A stretch of DNA of 64,000 nucleotides from Dermatemys mawii (GCA_007922305.1 ML677341.1:69024911-69088910); one strand, 5' to 3'. Counted from the stretch's first letter, positions 12,255 through 24,595 are shown. Notes: a model not told the origin generated them from the sequence alone. Numbers and translations: made by a program.

Positions 12255-12321
12255 GACTTTATGCCTTTCAGCCCAGTGGTTAGCACACTCAGCTGGGATG
12301 TAGGAAACTCAGGTTCAGGTC
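12255..12321 (+). repeat. tRNA-like SINE head
   Basis: The stretch gcccagtggttagcacactc followed by caggttcaggtct resembles the A-box/B-box part of a tRNA-derived SINE (B box close to GGTTCRANYCC). A related head occurs at about 14393-14455. Confidence 0.5.
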
Positions 12322-12815
12322 TCATAAGAATGGCCATGCTGGGTCTGACCAGTGGTTAATCTAGTCCGGTAACCTGTCTTCTGACAGTGGCCAGTGCCAG
12401 GTGCACCAGAACAGGTAAGCATCAAGTGATCAATCCTTAGTCGTCCAGCTTCTAGCATTCCAGTCTAGGGACACCTAGGACATGGCGTTGCATTCCTGGC
12501 CATCTTGGCTAATAACCATTGATGGACCTATCCTCCAATAACTTATCTAATTTCCTTTTGAACCCCAGTATAGTTTTGGCCTTCACAACATCCCTTGGCA
12601 ACAAGGTCCACAGGGTGACTGTGTGTTGTGTGAATAAGTTCTTCCTTTTGTTTGTTTTAAACCTTCTGTCTATTAATTTCATTGGGTGATCCCTGATTAA
12701 TGTTTTTAGGTAAGGAGTAAATAACTTTCTCCTCTCCACACCACACCAGTCATGACTGTATAGACCTCTATCATCATATTCTCATCATTTATTCCTATCT
12801 TTTGTTTCCTCTCTT
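12322..12815 (-). mobile_element. CR1 LINE 3' fragment
   Basis: Minus-strand remnant of a CR1 ORF2 C-terminus; the frame at 12509-12739 contains MKLIDRRFKTNKRKNLF and LWTLLPRDVVKAKTILGF, the usual end of CR1 polyproteins. The plus strand carries the familiar antisense 'catgctgggtctgaccagtg' region. 5'-truncated, as typical for CR1. Confidence 0.8.
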
Positions 12816-13085
12816 GTAACCAGTGACTGCTCTATGAGAGGATCTTCCCACTTATCCCATGATAGAGTTTCATTCTATTTTCCTCAGTAGGATTTGGCTT
12901 CCAATGTTTAAAGGCTGTCTTTTTGCCTCCAACTGCTTTTATTTTGTTTAGCAATAGTGGCTTTTTTTTGGTCTTTTTGCTACATTTTTTAATGTGGAGT
13001 ATGTATTTAATTTGCACCTATGTTATATTGTTTAGAAATGTGTCCATGCAGTTTGCAAGTATTTTACTGTGTACCTTTTAATTAC

Positions 13086-13735
13086 TGTGACAAAGCTCTG
13101 TCCTTATCTTCGTGGATCCTGTGTTTCCTGGCGGATTTTCACTAGCCTCAGAAGCTCACTGTGACCCTCCACATAGCCCTTCTCTCTCTAGAGACAAGGT
13201 CACAGCCTATTGAGCCATTTTTGTCATAAGCCAGTGAGGAGAAGCTATCCTTCCTGGCACAGTCTCTATTATCTCCCAATTTCAGAGACTAATTAGGGGA
13301 GGCAGAAAGCGGGGAGCCCAGGCTCCAGCCCAGGGACCCTAATAGTATCAGCTAAGATGGCTGACCTTTTATCCACAAAACACAATATAATTCCCTGGGC
13401 TACTTCCCCACACCAGTCCCCGCTGCTTCAAACTCCACTTCACCCTTACCTCAGGGCCTCCTTCCTTGTGTACGATATGTTGTCCACTACTCAGTCTCAC
13501 CAACAGCATAACTTCCTCCCACAACTCCTGACACCCACACCCACCTGCCTAACTGGGAGGTTTTTGTCTGGTTTCAGCCAGTCCCTGATTGGCTTCGGGT
13601 GTCCCAGTCAGGCTAGCTGTTTCTACTCCTTTCTAGAAGGTTCCATTGGTACCAAGGATTTGTTTAGCCTGAGACTAACATATCTATTTTGTAGCACTTT
13701 CCTATAGCTATCCGGCCTTGCCCCATCACACTAGC
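13086..13735. repeat. Unclassified interspersed repeat, LTR- or DNA-element-like
   Basis: Begins TGTGACAAAGCTCTGTCC and ends near CCCCATCACA, so TG...CA ends are present. The opening is familiar from turtle genomes as a high-copy repeat. No target duplication was found, so the class is open. Confidence 0.4.
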
Positions 13736-14229
13736 TTCCTAATTTTTGTGTAGTTTCCCCTTCCTGACGTTAAACACTTCTTTGGTGTGTCGCCCTCCAC
13801 CCAGAGGGCATTAAATTTAATTACATTATAGTTGTTATTACCAAGCAGTTCAGCTATATTCACCTCTTAGAACACATGGTGTGCTCCATTTAGGACTAAA
13901 TAAAAAATGATCTTTTCTTGTGAGTTCTAGGACTAGCTGCTCCAAGCTGCAGTCATGTGTGGTGTCCTGAAACTTTAGCTTTGCATGTGCTGCGGTGATG
14001 TACCCAGTCAATATCAGGAGAGTTGAAATCCCTCATTATTTTGAATTTTTATAACCTCTCTAATCTTCTAGAGCATTTCCCAATCATTTCTCTACTAAAA
14101 GGAGAGAGAGGATTTGAACAGTGGTTGCCCACCTCTCAAGAGTGGGCCCTGTCCATTGAGCTGTGCACTATTCAGAGATGGGTTTGTTTCCAACTCTCTT
14201 GCTGAATTTGTTTCACTGTGTATAAATAA

Positions 14230-15480
14230 TTAGAGTGGTTGGAGAAGGGGAACTGGGTGGGTGCCCTCATGATCAGGCAGACAGACACACATGCTCTCTC
14301 TTTCTGGTCCAATGACTCTCTGGTTATTTATCCAAAATGGAACATCTTCAACAGGAGAGACAGAGGATGCCTCCTCTCCCCTGTCAGGCAGCCCATAGTT
14401 CAGTGGTTTGAGCACTCACCTGGGAGGCTTGGAAGACCTCTGTTCAAATATTTTCTCCGCATCAGGCAGATAGGGAGAAATTCCCTTCCACCCACTCGCC
14501 CCTGTAAAAGGCAGTCACCCAGATGCCAGGGAGGGGGACCAAGTACATTGCATGGACAGGGCCATTGTCTCCGAGAGGCAGGCAGCTCTGCCTCGGCAGG
14601 GAGGGCAAGCAGGGGGGCACCACACCCCACAGGAGCCCAGGAGACCCCCCCCCCCCGCATGCCCATCCCAGTCCAGCTGCCCAGCGGGGGCTGGTAATCT
14701 CAACCTCGCTATGCTGTGAAGGTCCAGGGGATGTTTTTGAAGATGTCTCTGACTGAACTCCCCTGCCAGATGCAGAGAGCTGGAGGGGTGGCCAGTGCCC
14801 TCCCCCCACCATGCAGACGGCCACCCCGCCAGCAGCCAGGTTCCGGATCTCAGCACAGCTACCAGGGAAGGGGTTTCAGTCCTCCCCCAGCCACCCTCAC
14901 CCCAAAACCCCCTTTGAAATACACTTACTAGCTGCTGCTGCTGCCTTTAGTTGAGTGAGAGGGTGAAGTGAGGTTGAGAGCTGCAGAGTGGAAAAAAAAA
15001 AGAAAAAAAAAAGAGCTTCCTGCTGCCCACAAGAAGCAGGTAGGAGATGGCAGGAAAGCAGCGTTGGTGGTGGTGGTGGTCACGCAGCCCCCTACCCCAG
15101 GAGCAGAGTCCCCATCGCTGATTGGCTGGTGGCCAGTAAACAGCACTGTGGGAAAGAGCTGTTTTGGCTCCACTGATCGGGCCCAGAAACAGCTGATGGG
15201 TGGTGGGGGATGTGTTCCACTGATGGATAGGTGGTTCCCAGCTCTGCAAAAAAAACAAACAAAAAAAAACCAAACCAAACAAAAAAACCCTGCTGGTTGT
15301 CCCCCCCCCCCCATAGTCCCACCAAACAGCTGATGGGGCCCCATAAATAGTTGACTGGTACCAGTGGGTGCAGAGCCATTTTTTCCCCTGTGGGTGCTCC
15401 AGCCCTGGAGCACCCATGGAAAGCATTGAACCTCTGTCGCCCACAGCCAAGCTGTGCATTCTACCGGTGAGCTAAAAGTC
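14230..15480. repeat. GC-rich repeat cluster with tRNA-like head and simple runs
   Basis: Contains a tRNA-like SINE head (about 14393-14455, tagttcagtggtttgagcac), poly-C runs near 14645-14657 and 15300-15312, an A/G run near 14991-15014, a (TGG)n run at 15064-15081 and an A-rich run near 15246-15290. Overlapping open frames on both strands come from base composition, not from a gene. Confidence 0.5.
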
Positions 15481-17090
15481 ATATGGTGAGTAGTACCACC
15501 ACCTCTTCCTCATTTTTGAGTGGGACTCAATCCTGTAGGCAAGCTCTGAGCGCGCCTTGTGGTTTTTTGGGCCCCCCCCCTAGGGTGAATGAGGAATGCC
15601 TGCTTCCCAGCTCACACTGGGCTGTAGGCAGGAGGTAGGTGCTCTGATGCCTAGAGTGGGGGCACCACTGCATTTGCCCAAAGGTAGAAACTTAGGCACC
15701 CAGTGAACTTTTACCATGCAAACAGTTGCCAAGTGAGTTTATGCACCAACACGGTTCCGATCATGCTGGCACCAAGTACCTGAGTGGACCTGGACCCACT
15801 CTCTATAACCTTCCCTCACCCAGCTCCACACTGTCACCCTGCCACTTCACAAATCTAACACCTCCTGCCTTCCCAGCTCCACCGTTTACCCTAAAGATCA
15901 CGTTGTTTCTGCATTCCTCACGTGCTGTCGTTCTAGCAGCTCCCCGTTGCTTTCTTCAGTCTGCCACAGCCAAGTAGTTCCCTGAAACCCAGAATCTCCC
16001 CTCCTTCCCTCACTATGACGTGAGCCCTCCCGCCCAGATGGTGGCCAATGTCCCCCTGCCTCCCACATTTTTGTCGGTTCACCCAGTGCTGTATCCAAGT
16101 TACTCCTGGCAGTGCCTCCAAATCCTGAGATTCTCTGTCCCTCAAAAGTGGCCTGCGTGTGCTCCCAAACTTTTCTTTTCCCTTGGGAGGCTTAAAGAGT
16201 GGTGGCTTTCCACAGTCTGTTGGCTTCTACCTGTGCCTGCTCACCCCTCCCCATCTTCAGTCTTGTTGGGGGTGGGGGGAGAACGGGGCATGAAAGGTTT
16301 CAGGGGATATAATGTTTCCTCCAAAAGTGCCTGTGAATGGGCTCATGCTGTAGAGCTAAGAACGCCCACTTTTGCCTCCTATCCCCACTCACAGCATTGG
16401 GAGAGTCACCATCATTAACTGAATTTGCCTTCCTGCCTCTCTCTCAGCCTCAGTCCTTACCCTCCCAGCAGTCTTCTAGCTAGCCAGCCCTCACGTCTGC
16501 TTGGCACAAATCCAAGCTCTCATCAAGCCAGCCTGGATATCTAGCACCCACCCATCTTCCATACCTGGCACCTACCTATCCTCCCTGATAACTGTTCACC
16601 CTGCCATCGACCAATCATGCCCTCATACCCCCTTCCCAAATCCTTTTGCTTGTATCTAGACAGAAACCCCCAGTAAAATACTCCTCCTCCCTTGTCCTCA
16701 GGAATAAAGTGTCACTATCTTGCATGACAGGTGTCCTGGTTTTTCAGCTTGAAAATCTGGTCACCCTATACCTCCTACATCTGCTGTCAACATGTTCCAA
16801 CCTCCATGCCTCTCACAGGGTGGGATAGCCAGGTAGTGGCTCAGCGATGTACCTGAGACCCAGTACATTTAAGGACTTTAAAAGGGTAAAAATTTTAACT
16901 AAAACTTGGTCCCTAATGCAAAAATTGTGTAAACCTTACTTAATAGAACGTATGACCCTGTGTACGCAGGCATATTTTCCCCTTGAAAACTGTCTGATGC
17001 AAAACCCATTGACTTCAAGGGGAGTACTTGCACTAAGTTCATTGGAGTTCAGAATAGGCCCTTTATGTGGTACAAGGATAACAAAGCATT
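15481..17090. other. Intergenic repeat debris downstream of ANKS1B
   Basis: C/T-rich, then AT-rich. A fragment at about 16715-16772 (gtcctggtttttcagc ... ctggtcacccta) resembles one terminal inverted repeat of a TcMar-type element. No gene was recognised. Confidence 0.5.
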
Positions 17091-17099
17091 AGTGACTGT

Positions 17100-18830
17100 A
17101 CAACTTCATTTTATTTTGTGTGCTTTTATAGGATATAAGAAATGACAAAATTACAAAATTTATAACTGGAAGCCCAAGCATATTTACAAAGAAGTATTTG
17201 TTGCAGTGAGGCTATTATTTATTTTGTTCCTATACAATTTTCCTTTTGGTACCATATTTTTCAGGTATTTTTACTGTCAATTTACTACATACATATCAAC
17301 AGTGAATAAGCAAAATATGTACAAAGAACTATTTGTTCAAGTAAATTGAATACTGTATTAAAAGGTTTTCATTACTCAGAGCTATAGGCTTAATTAAACC
17401 ATATACAATTATCAATTTTAAACCATTTTAAACCAGTTATCCATTTTTGGAATTCACCAATTGATGATTGTAATTGAAAAGCTCAGTTAGATATGAAATA
17501 ATAATAATAAAAAAAACATTAAGACAACCACACAATTTATCAATATCTCTATAATGAACGTCAAAATGATTCACAATTTGACCGGATAGAACAATATACG
17601 TTAAAATGTCATTTTTCTCCTATAATGATATTTGCACCGTTATAATTCAGTTCTACATAAATATACATTATGGTATTATACAAATACTCCACAGACATTA
17701 AAAAAATTAAAACACTTTAAAGAAAATGTAAGTAAATTTCATTTCATCAAGCAAATGCTTAACCATTTTTGTTTCATGAAAACAGTTTTATGACTTTGGA
17801 AATTTTCTCTTTTTTTTTATTTAGAAAAATGTCTGCAATAGAACTTTTTTTTTCAGACAAGCTTTCTTTGACAGAAACCTTGATAGCAAAATCTGTGGTT
17901 TTGATTATGTTCTCTAGAACCGCTGTTGAGATTCTTAAAAATACTAGCAGAATTCATGACTATAGCAACATTAAACTGTGTAAATTGTTGTATGTGTAGT
18001 GCAATGACTAGTTTGCTTCTATTCTACTCCCATCAGATGAAGCAACTAGTGCATCCACCATTGATATTTTGCAAAAGGTACAGTAGCAATTGTTTAGTCA
18101 ACTTTAAAATAAACAAAATCTTTCATAGTTAATCTGACTTCATCTCCCATAAATATTTCTATGTTCTCTCATAGTATTCTTTTCCATAAAAATATCTAAT
18201 ACAAGACACATTTTCTGTGCATTAATTCCTCTTTTTAACTAATCATAAAATTCTCATCCTTTGTCACACTGTGATAGGTTATTTTTAAGAGGATCAAAGG
18301 ACACTAATGATTACATATAAAACCAGTACATACAGAAATTGGGGTAACTAATTTCTTGTTGTAGTATGATTATTTTTAATACAATAAAAGTAATTAATGC
18401 TTAGGAGTTCAGGGAGTTCACAAATATTGTATTTAATAATTCTATTTCAGTTAAAACCTGCCAAGATTTAAATAATCAACCAAATGTCATACTTATAGGC
18501 AGCATTAATGTTAGTTTAGAGAACTTTTTAAAAAGTAGAATCCTAAAATAAGAAATCAAAGAAAGCACTGTGGTGGAGTCACAAGAGGACTGCTTGAAAA
18601 ATATTTCCTCACTCTCCTTGCAGACTGTAATTTAAAAGTCTTCATATAGTGTCATTCTCCTGTCAGTGCTTCAGGAAGAAATGATTACCAGCCTTTTTTT
18701 TGTTAGTTACAAGGCCACTCTTACAGTGCAGTCTTCCTCTCTACTGGATTGAAACGTTGCCGTAAAGGAAAGGCTGTGCTGTGACTACTTGGAGTGCAAG
18801 GCACAACAAGAACCAGAGGACTGTTTTGTA
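17100..18830 (-). other. ANKS1B: Probable ANKS1B 3' UTR
   Basis: About 1.7 kb directly downstream of the stop codon on the minus strand. It is AT-rich, carries no recognisable interspersed repeat (unlike the introns), and has several minus-strand AATAAA hexamers: 17816-17821, 17218-17223 and 17110-17115. The end near 17.1 kb is chosen from the most distal hexamer before the sequence changes character; the true cleavage site is not visible. Longer or shorter UTRs are possible. Confidence 0.5.
17110..17115 (-). promoter_or_regulatory. Candidate distal polyadenylation signal of ANKS1B
   Basis: AATAAA on the minus strand (TTTATT on plus). It is the last canonical hexamer before repeat-containing intergenic sequence. 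Upstream alternatives are 17218-17223 and 17816-17821. No cleavage evidence is available, so usage is inferred. Confidence 0.35.
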
Positions 18831-18941
18831 TCAGAAAATTGTAGTTTCATACTTGGTATTAATTCCTCTTTTGGCTTCTTGTCCTGGTTCTACAATCCAT
18901 GGTAGATTGGCAAGAGTCTTTTGTTCAGATGGATCTATCTG
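18831..18941 (-). CDS. ANKS1B: ANKS1B last coding exon (QIDPSEQ...KYETTIF, stop)
   Basis: Thirty-six codons and a TGA stop (18833-18831) on the minus strand: QIDPSEQKTLANLPWIVEPG, then QEAKRGINTKYETTIF. It matches the remembered vertebrate ANKS1B C-terminus; TTIF looks like a class I PDZ-binding end only loosely (T-x-F). The acceptor is tandem, AAGCAG: cutting after AAG keeps the first Gln (18941), cutting after AAGCAG removes it (start 18938). The upstream exon ends in a complete GTG codon, so both forms stay in frame (KSVQIDP or KSVIDP). The 3' UTR follows without an obvious repeat insertion for about 1.7 kb. Confidence 0.97.
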   Translation of the reverse strand, partial: QIDPSEQKTLANLPWIVEPGQEAKRGINTKYETTIF

Positions 18942-19249
18942 CTTTAAAACAAATACAAATAAATACACACTCTTAATTGGATCAGTACTTTTGTAGAAAA
19001 CATCTCAAGTACTAGTTTTGCACCTGTGGAAGAGGTCATAGGATTTATCCATGGTTTTACTATCACAGAGAAATCTACACAGGACCATAGCTTATTATAA
19101 CTAAGCTTTAGTGAGGGCTTGATCCTGAGATGTGCTCTAATCTTTTTTAATATAGAGCCAGCTGACAGCACCAGTGGCCAAAATTTGTTCTTTCTTAAGG
19201 TAATCTTTTACAAAGCAAAGCATTCTGTCACACATCACAAAACTGCCAG

Positions 19250-22200
19250 TTAATTACCTTATAGTAATTGGAGGTTCTTTGAGATGGGTGGTCCCTATTT
19301 ATAGTCCACTTTGGGTGTGCATGTGCTCCATTGTGCCCAGAGCTGGAGAATTTTGAAAACAACATCCATTGGTCCATGAATGCACCCTCACTCACTCCCT
19401 ACCGCCAACCGAGGAGATAAAGAGGGGCGAATTGGCCACCTCTCCAGTTCCTTCTCTACTACGAAACAGAGAAGATCCAAAGCAAAGGGGAAGGAGAGTG
19501 GGGAGTGGAATACAGAAAAGGACCACACATCTTGAAGAACCTGCAGCTATTATAAGATAACCTCTTCTGTGCATGCTGGTTCTTAAGTGTATTCCACCGT
19601 GGTGACTAAAAGCAGTACTCAACTAGGAGGAAGTTGTGAGGCTATTGGTGGCAGAGCCGAACAAAGGATGGCCATTCCAAAAGATACATCAGCAGAGGAG
19701 TCCTGTACCAAAGCACAGTGTCTCAAAAACGTGTGGACAGAGTTCCACATAGCTGATTTACAGATGTCAAGTAATGGCACCTCTTGAAATGATGACATAG
19801 ATATTGCTTGTGCTGTTGTGGAATGAGTTCTTACCCCAGGAGGTGGGGGAAGATTAGGTAGCTGATAGGGCAAAATACAGCCTGAGATCCATTTTGATTT
19901 TTTTGATTTTTTTTAATAGCCTGACCCCTGACCATCTTTTCTTTTGGGTATCTGTGTGGTTTTGAGAAGAACATAGGTGAGTGAATTGTCTGGTTCACGT
20001 GAAACTCAGAGAGTACTTTGGGGGTGAATTTAGGGTGTAAACATAATGCAACTTTGTCCTTATTGAATACAATGAAAGGAGGATCTGCCATCAGCACTCC
20101 AAGGTCATCTGGCTGAGGTGATGGCTACCAGGAATGCACTCTTCATGGACATGAGAGAGACATGGAGCAAGAATCTAATAGCTCAAAAGGAGGCTTGGTG
20201 AGTATTGAGAGAAAAAGTTCAAGTCCTATTGAGGAGTATCTCCCCCCACCTTTTTTTCAGGTGGAAAGGTTCTGATTAGGCTTTTCCAGAATCTGCTAGT
20301 TAGTGGGTGGGAGAAGATTGAGTAGCCCTGTGAAAGTGGGTGGTATGCACTGATTGCCACCAAGTGGACCCATAAGGAGCTGACAGATAAATCTACTGTC
20401 TTTATTGAAAGGATACAGTCCAGAATGAGAGCAATACCTGCGCTTCTAGGGGTGTGTGTCATTGATGTGCTCAGACAGAAGAACGCTTCCACTTGGCTAG
20501 GCAACATTTCCTAGTGGAAACCTTCCTATTGTTAAGAGGATGTTTTGTACAGGTTCAGAACATGATCACTCTAAGGATGATGCCCATCCAAAAACGAGGC
20601 TTTGTGATGAAGCGGATGTGAGTTGGGATACTTGATCTTGCCATTCCTTTGGGTCAGGAGATCGAGAATGTTGGAATAATGATCAGTGCCTGAGACAACA
20701 TGTGTAGGAGGTTTAGGAACAAAAACTGTTTAGCTGGGGACAATGAGAATGACTTGTGCCCTGTTCTGCCGAATCGTGCACAAAACTCGAGACAGGAGTG
20801 GTAGTGGCATAGGGAAGGCATAGTTCAGGTTTTTTGACCATGGAAGCAGTAGAGTATCATCCTGTGAGTGGCAACCTGTGGCTCCTCTGGAGCAGTAGAT
20901 TTTGCATTCCATGTCTGTTTGGTAGGTCAACAAATCCCTCGTAGGGGGTCTCCCAAAGAGAGAGAATATTGTTCATCACAGAGTTGTGTAGCTCCTACTT
21001 GTCATCAACAAAAAAATGTCTGCTGAGAGAGTCCACTAGCACATTCCAGTTTCCTGGTAGGTAGACTGCTGACAGGGTAATCTGATTGCTGATGCATCAG
21101 TTCCACAGACTGACAACTTCTGCACATGGGGGATGGACCTCGCTCCTTCCTGTTGGATGTAAAAGACAGCTGTGATGTTGTCCAACATTATGAAGACACA
21201 GTGACTTTGAATGACCAGTAGAAAGGCTTTGCAAGTCCTTAAAGTTGCTCATGGCTTTAGAACATTGATGTGCATCCTGGACTCTCGAGATGTCCAGCTG
21301 CCTTGTGCTTTATGGTTGTCCATGTGCAGTCCCCAGCCCAACAGGTAATGATCATCCGGTCTGGTGCAGAAGCAAGGAAGGGAACACCAACACATACCTG
21401 GCGGGAATTCTTCCACCATAACAGGGACAGTTTCATTTTGGTGGGATCAGTCATTATAATGTTCATGGATTGTAGGTTTGGCAAGCACACAGTTTGGAGC
21501 TATGCTTGTAGGCAATGAGGGTAGAGTCTTGCAAATAGCACGACATAAGTGCATGAGGCCATATGGCCTAGGAGACAGATGAGTCCTGACAGGCACTCAT
21601 GGGTTGCTTATGACCTGGTCCATAATAGTGTTCATAGCCTGAAACCTGTCCTAGGCAGGTAAGCCCTTGCCAGGGCTGAATTTAAGGATGCCTCAATTAT
21701 GTCTAAATTCAGTGTAGGGGTGACAATGGATGTTTTCAGCATTTACGCTGATCCCCCCCACAAAGAACAGAGGAGTTGCAGCATTGTCAGAGTCAATGCA
21801 CATGCCTCTTGGCATGACCTGGAGCCAACTGTCAAAGTGCAGAAGACGGTGCAACCATGATGTCTCATATAGTCATCTACTACAGAAAACACTTTGGTAA
21901 CTACCCCGGGGAGATAGCAACGATGAAAAAGAGTACTCTGTGTTGAAAGTGGTCACAGATCCACCATGAATTTATCTGAGAAAGTGTCTGTGAGCAGGGT
22001 GGATGTCCACACAAAAGTAGGCATCCATGTCAAAAGCTGTAAACCACATGTCCTTTTCCAGGGATGGAATTATACATGCCAATGTCACTATAAGGATCTT
22101 GAGTTTGTGAATAAAGAGGTTGAAATGGCAGATGTCCAGAATGGGTCTCCAGCTGTCCTTCTTTTTGGGTATTAGGCAGTATGGCAAATAAAAACCACCT

Positions 22201-22260
22201 CTTTGGTACTGCAGAGCAATTCACTCTATCGCTCCTCACTGTAAGAAATATTCCACTTCT
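19250..22260 (-). mobile_element. Degenerate DIRS-type (tyrosine recombinase) retroelement, minus copy
   Basis: Read on the minus strand from high to low coordinates. Reverse transcriptase occupies about 22187-21972 (PKKKDSWRPILDI ... FTAFDMDAYF). RNase H-like debris covers 21490-21257. The tyrosine recombinase N-terminal part is at 20507-20226 and its core at 20097-19640. The core has HSTTAQ where active relatives have HSTRAQ, and HTFLRHC where relatives end in Tyr, so both the catalytic Arg and the nucleophile look lost. The terminal repeat region lies at about 19250-19440. The gag-like 5' part is missing; many stops and frameshifts. Confidence 0.8.
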
Positions 22261-22280
22261 TGCTGGAGACTGTTCTAGTG

Positions 22281-22600
22281 CAGTGGTCCCCAAACTCTTC
22301 AGGGTCATGTTCCCACTTACTGTTGTCCATGCCCTGCCCAACTGGAGCAAGAAGTGTGGGTGTGACTCGGCATGGGGGATGTGGAAAGGGTAAGGTGGGG
22401 GTCAAGACGGGCTGTAGCTGGGAGGGGGTCTGGGGCCAGGGCGGGGAATGGAGCCATGGTAGGAGCAGGGCAGGAACAGGTGGGGCAGTGGTAGGGGCTT
22501 GGGGGAAGGGATGCAGTGGGTTTGGGGCATGGTGGAGAACCAGGACTCAAGCACCTCCTGGGAACTGGGCACTTCTGCCCCTGGAAGATTTATAACCTCT
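22281..22600 (+). mobile_element. Partial hAT-like element
   Basis: Starts with the terminal motif CAGTGGTCCCCAAACTCTTC and continues with G-rich sequence like the element at 46832-47175, apparently the same family. The right terminal repeat was not found, so the end is approximate. Confidence 0.55.
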
Positions 22601-23604
22601 CTCAAATGGGAGGGAGCCAATGGAGTGGGAGACTCTGGGTCTGGGGAAAATATCCTCACGAAGAGTGTAAGTCTCAGCTCTTCCCAGAGTGAGAAAAGTC
22701 CTGGCCACCCAAACCACAGTCTGTGCCACAGCTATTGAAGATAAAGATTGTACTGTGGGTAACTGATGCTCTTGGTGATCGGTCTTCATCGGTGCTGGTG
22801 GATCCCAGGGTTTGTGTTTGGAGGGGTACCAGAGGCACCAGTGTCCTCGATCACAATCCAGTGCTAATGGACACCCTTGACTAGAGGGCTTTCTTGTTTG
22901 TTGAACAGTGATCCAAACAGCTGCTTATTAGATCTTCTGAGACTTCAATATTAGAGCTGACCAAATTTCAGACTTTCCAGTTCACAGGAAATTTTGACAT
23001 TTTGCAATTTAGTTTCAGCCTGATTTGTATGAGTCAATTTCACTGCTGCTATTCAGCGGTGGCCACCAGTAGTAACTGCCATGAATCATGTCAGCAGCTG
23101 CCGGGGATCCCAGTAGCCAGAGATCTGGGGCAGCCCTTCCATGCAGAGTGCTCCTGTGGTAGGAACACCCAGGCTTCCAAGCTCCCAGGCCAGCTGGCTC
23201 CCTGACCTGCCGAACTCCCATTCATGTAGCCTACACGACACTAACTGCCCTGGGAGTCCAGCTGAGTCTCAAAGAGCCTGAAAACCCCCAGATTCCCAAA
23301 TAAGCCGGGGCTCTCAGCCCTTTCAGGATGCCCGCTGCAGTGCTGGGAGCCTACACCCTGAGAGCCACATCTTGTGCAATGGCTTCCAGAGATGTCATAT
23401 TCCTGACTGCAGCAGCAGCGGACCTGGAAATCCTGAGAGCTCTGGCTTAAGCCAGGGTTTTAGGACTTTCAGCCTCCCTGCTTCTGAAGCTAGGAGCTGA
23501 GTCCCAGTTAAAGCTGGGACTTCGAGGATTTCCTGTTCAGTAGAGGGAGCCTGGAAACTCTGGGATTCCTGGACCCAGGCCAGACGGCATGGTTGCCCAG
23601 GAAT

Positions 23605-23772
23605 CATGGACCCTTGGTAAAAGGATGGAATACAAAGAAAGGAGGAAAAGGAAGATAATTGAAAGTTCTGTCAAGTCAAATTAAGATTCATGGACCCATG
23701 GTAAAAGGATGGAATACAAAGAAAGGAGGAAAAGGAAGATAATTGAAAGTTCAGTCAAGTCAAATTAAGATT
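23605..23772. repeat. 84-bp tandem duplication
   Basis: Two adjacent 84-bp copies (23605-23688 and 23689-23772) differ at only two positions (cccTtgg/cccAtgg and gttcTgtc/gttcAgtc). The low divergence indicates a recent local duplication in the last ANKS1B intron. Confidence 0.97.
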
Positions 23773-24427
23773 CAGTTGTCAGAGCCTTTTCTGAACCAAA
23801 ATTCTCTGCCATCAAAATTTGCCAGTCATTGATTTGCATCTGCAGTGATCCTGTATTGGGGGAAGTCACAGGCACTCAGAAGACAACAGGATTATTGTGC
23901 TAACACTTGATTGTCCTCAGAGGATTGGTTTTTGGTTAATTTCTAAAAATGAAGATATCAATGTTGTGGTCTCATACTCGTGTCAATGCTAAACAAAAAG
24001 AGATAAAATACCTCAAGCTAAATTCTGTGTTGATTTACACCTTGTTGTAATCTCAGTGAAATCAATGTGATCACACAGGTTGTAAATCAGAGCTGACTGT
24101 AGTCCATGGCATTTAAAACAGCTCCATCACACATGGAACTAAACACTGAAATATGCCAAGCAGTGGCATAACAGCATATGCGATGCCTGACTAGTACTAC
24201 ATATACAACTCCTTAAAGTGGAAGGGTCTGAGAAAAAGTGTTACAAATTGTTGACATGCTGAGATTCTACAACTCCTTGCAGACTGTCTTTGGAGTGATA
24301 AGTGGATGCAGCCTAGCTTATCTTGAGGGATGTTTTTCTGACCAACCAAATATGTAAACTACTATTAGATTCATGCCAACAAATTTTTCTGTATAGCTGG
24401 GTTTGCATTTTCCTATTTGCTACTTAC

Positions 24428-24595
24428 CACAGACTTTCGAATACTAACACGTGGTTTTGGAATTGGTTTGGTGGGTTTATTTTCAAAGCTTTCTGGGAGA
24501 GTTGAAGAATGGCCTCCTTTTCGTGCTTGTAGTGCGAGCTGATAGGCTACCTCGAATGCCTGTCCAAGTGTTAGAATTATTTCATAGGCTAAATT
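24428..24595 (-). CDS. ANKS1B: ANKS1B penultimate exon: PTB C-terminal helix and linker
   Basis: Fifty-six codons on the minus strand. It opens [20 protein letters not shown], the long amphipathic C-terminal helix of the PTB domain, followed by a basic, Pro-rich linker ([17 protein letters not shown]). The linker differs at one residue from the remembered mammalian PSKPIP. The acceptor is TTGTTGTTCCAG|AAT and the donor GTG|GTAAGTA. The exon sits alone between a 13.9-kb upstream and a 5.5-kb downstream intron, each containing a DIRS element, in opposite orientations. Confidence 0.97.

Larger units (their letters stand above)
18942..24427 (-). other. ANKS1B last intron; DIRS and hAT debris
   Basis: Intron of about 5.5 kb. 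It contains a degenerate minus-strand DIRS element (about 19250-22260), a partial hAT-like element (from 22281), an unclassified GC-richer stretch (about 22950-23590) and an 84-bp tandem duplication (23605-23772). From 23773 to 24427 nothing beyond ordinary AT-rich intronic sequence is seen. Confidence 0.8.

Noticed and set aside
14393..14455. Functional tRNA gene
   Set aside because: A/B-box-like motifs occur, but no cloverleaf can be folded by eye and the context is SINE-like.
14239..15482. Many long overlapping frames on both strands
   Set aside because: They arise from GC-rich repeats and homopolymer runs; all frames are open at once and none shows a domain.
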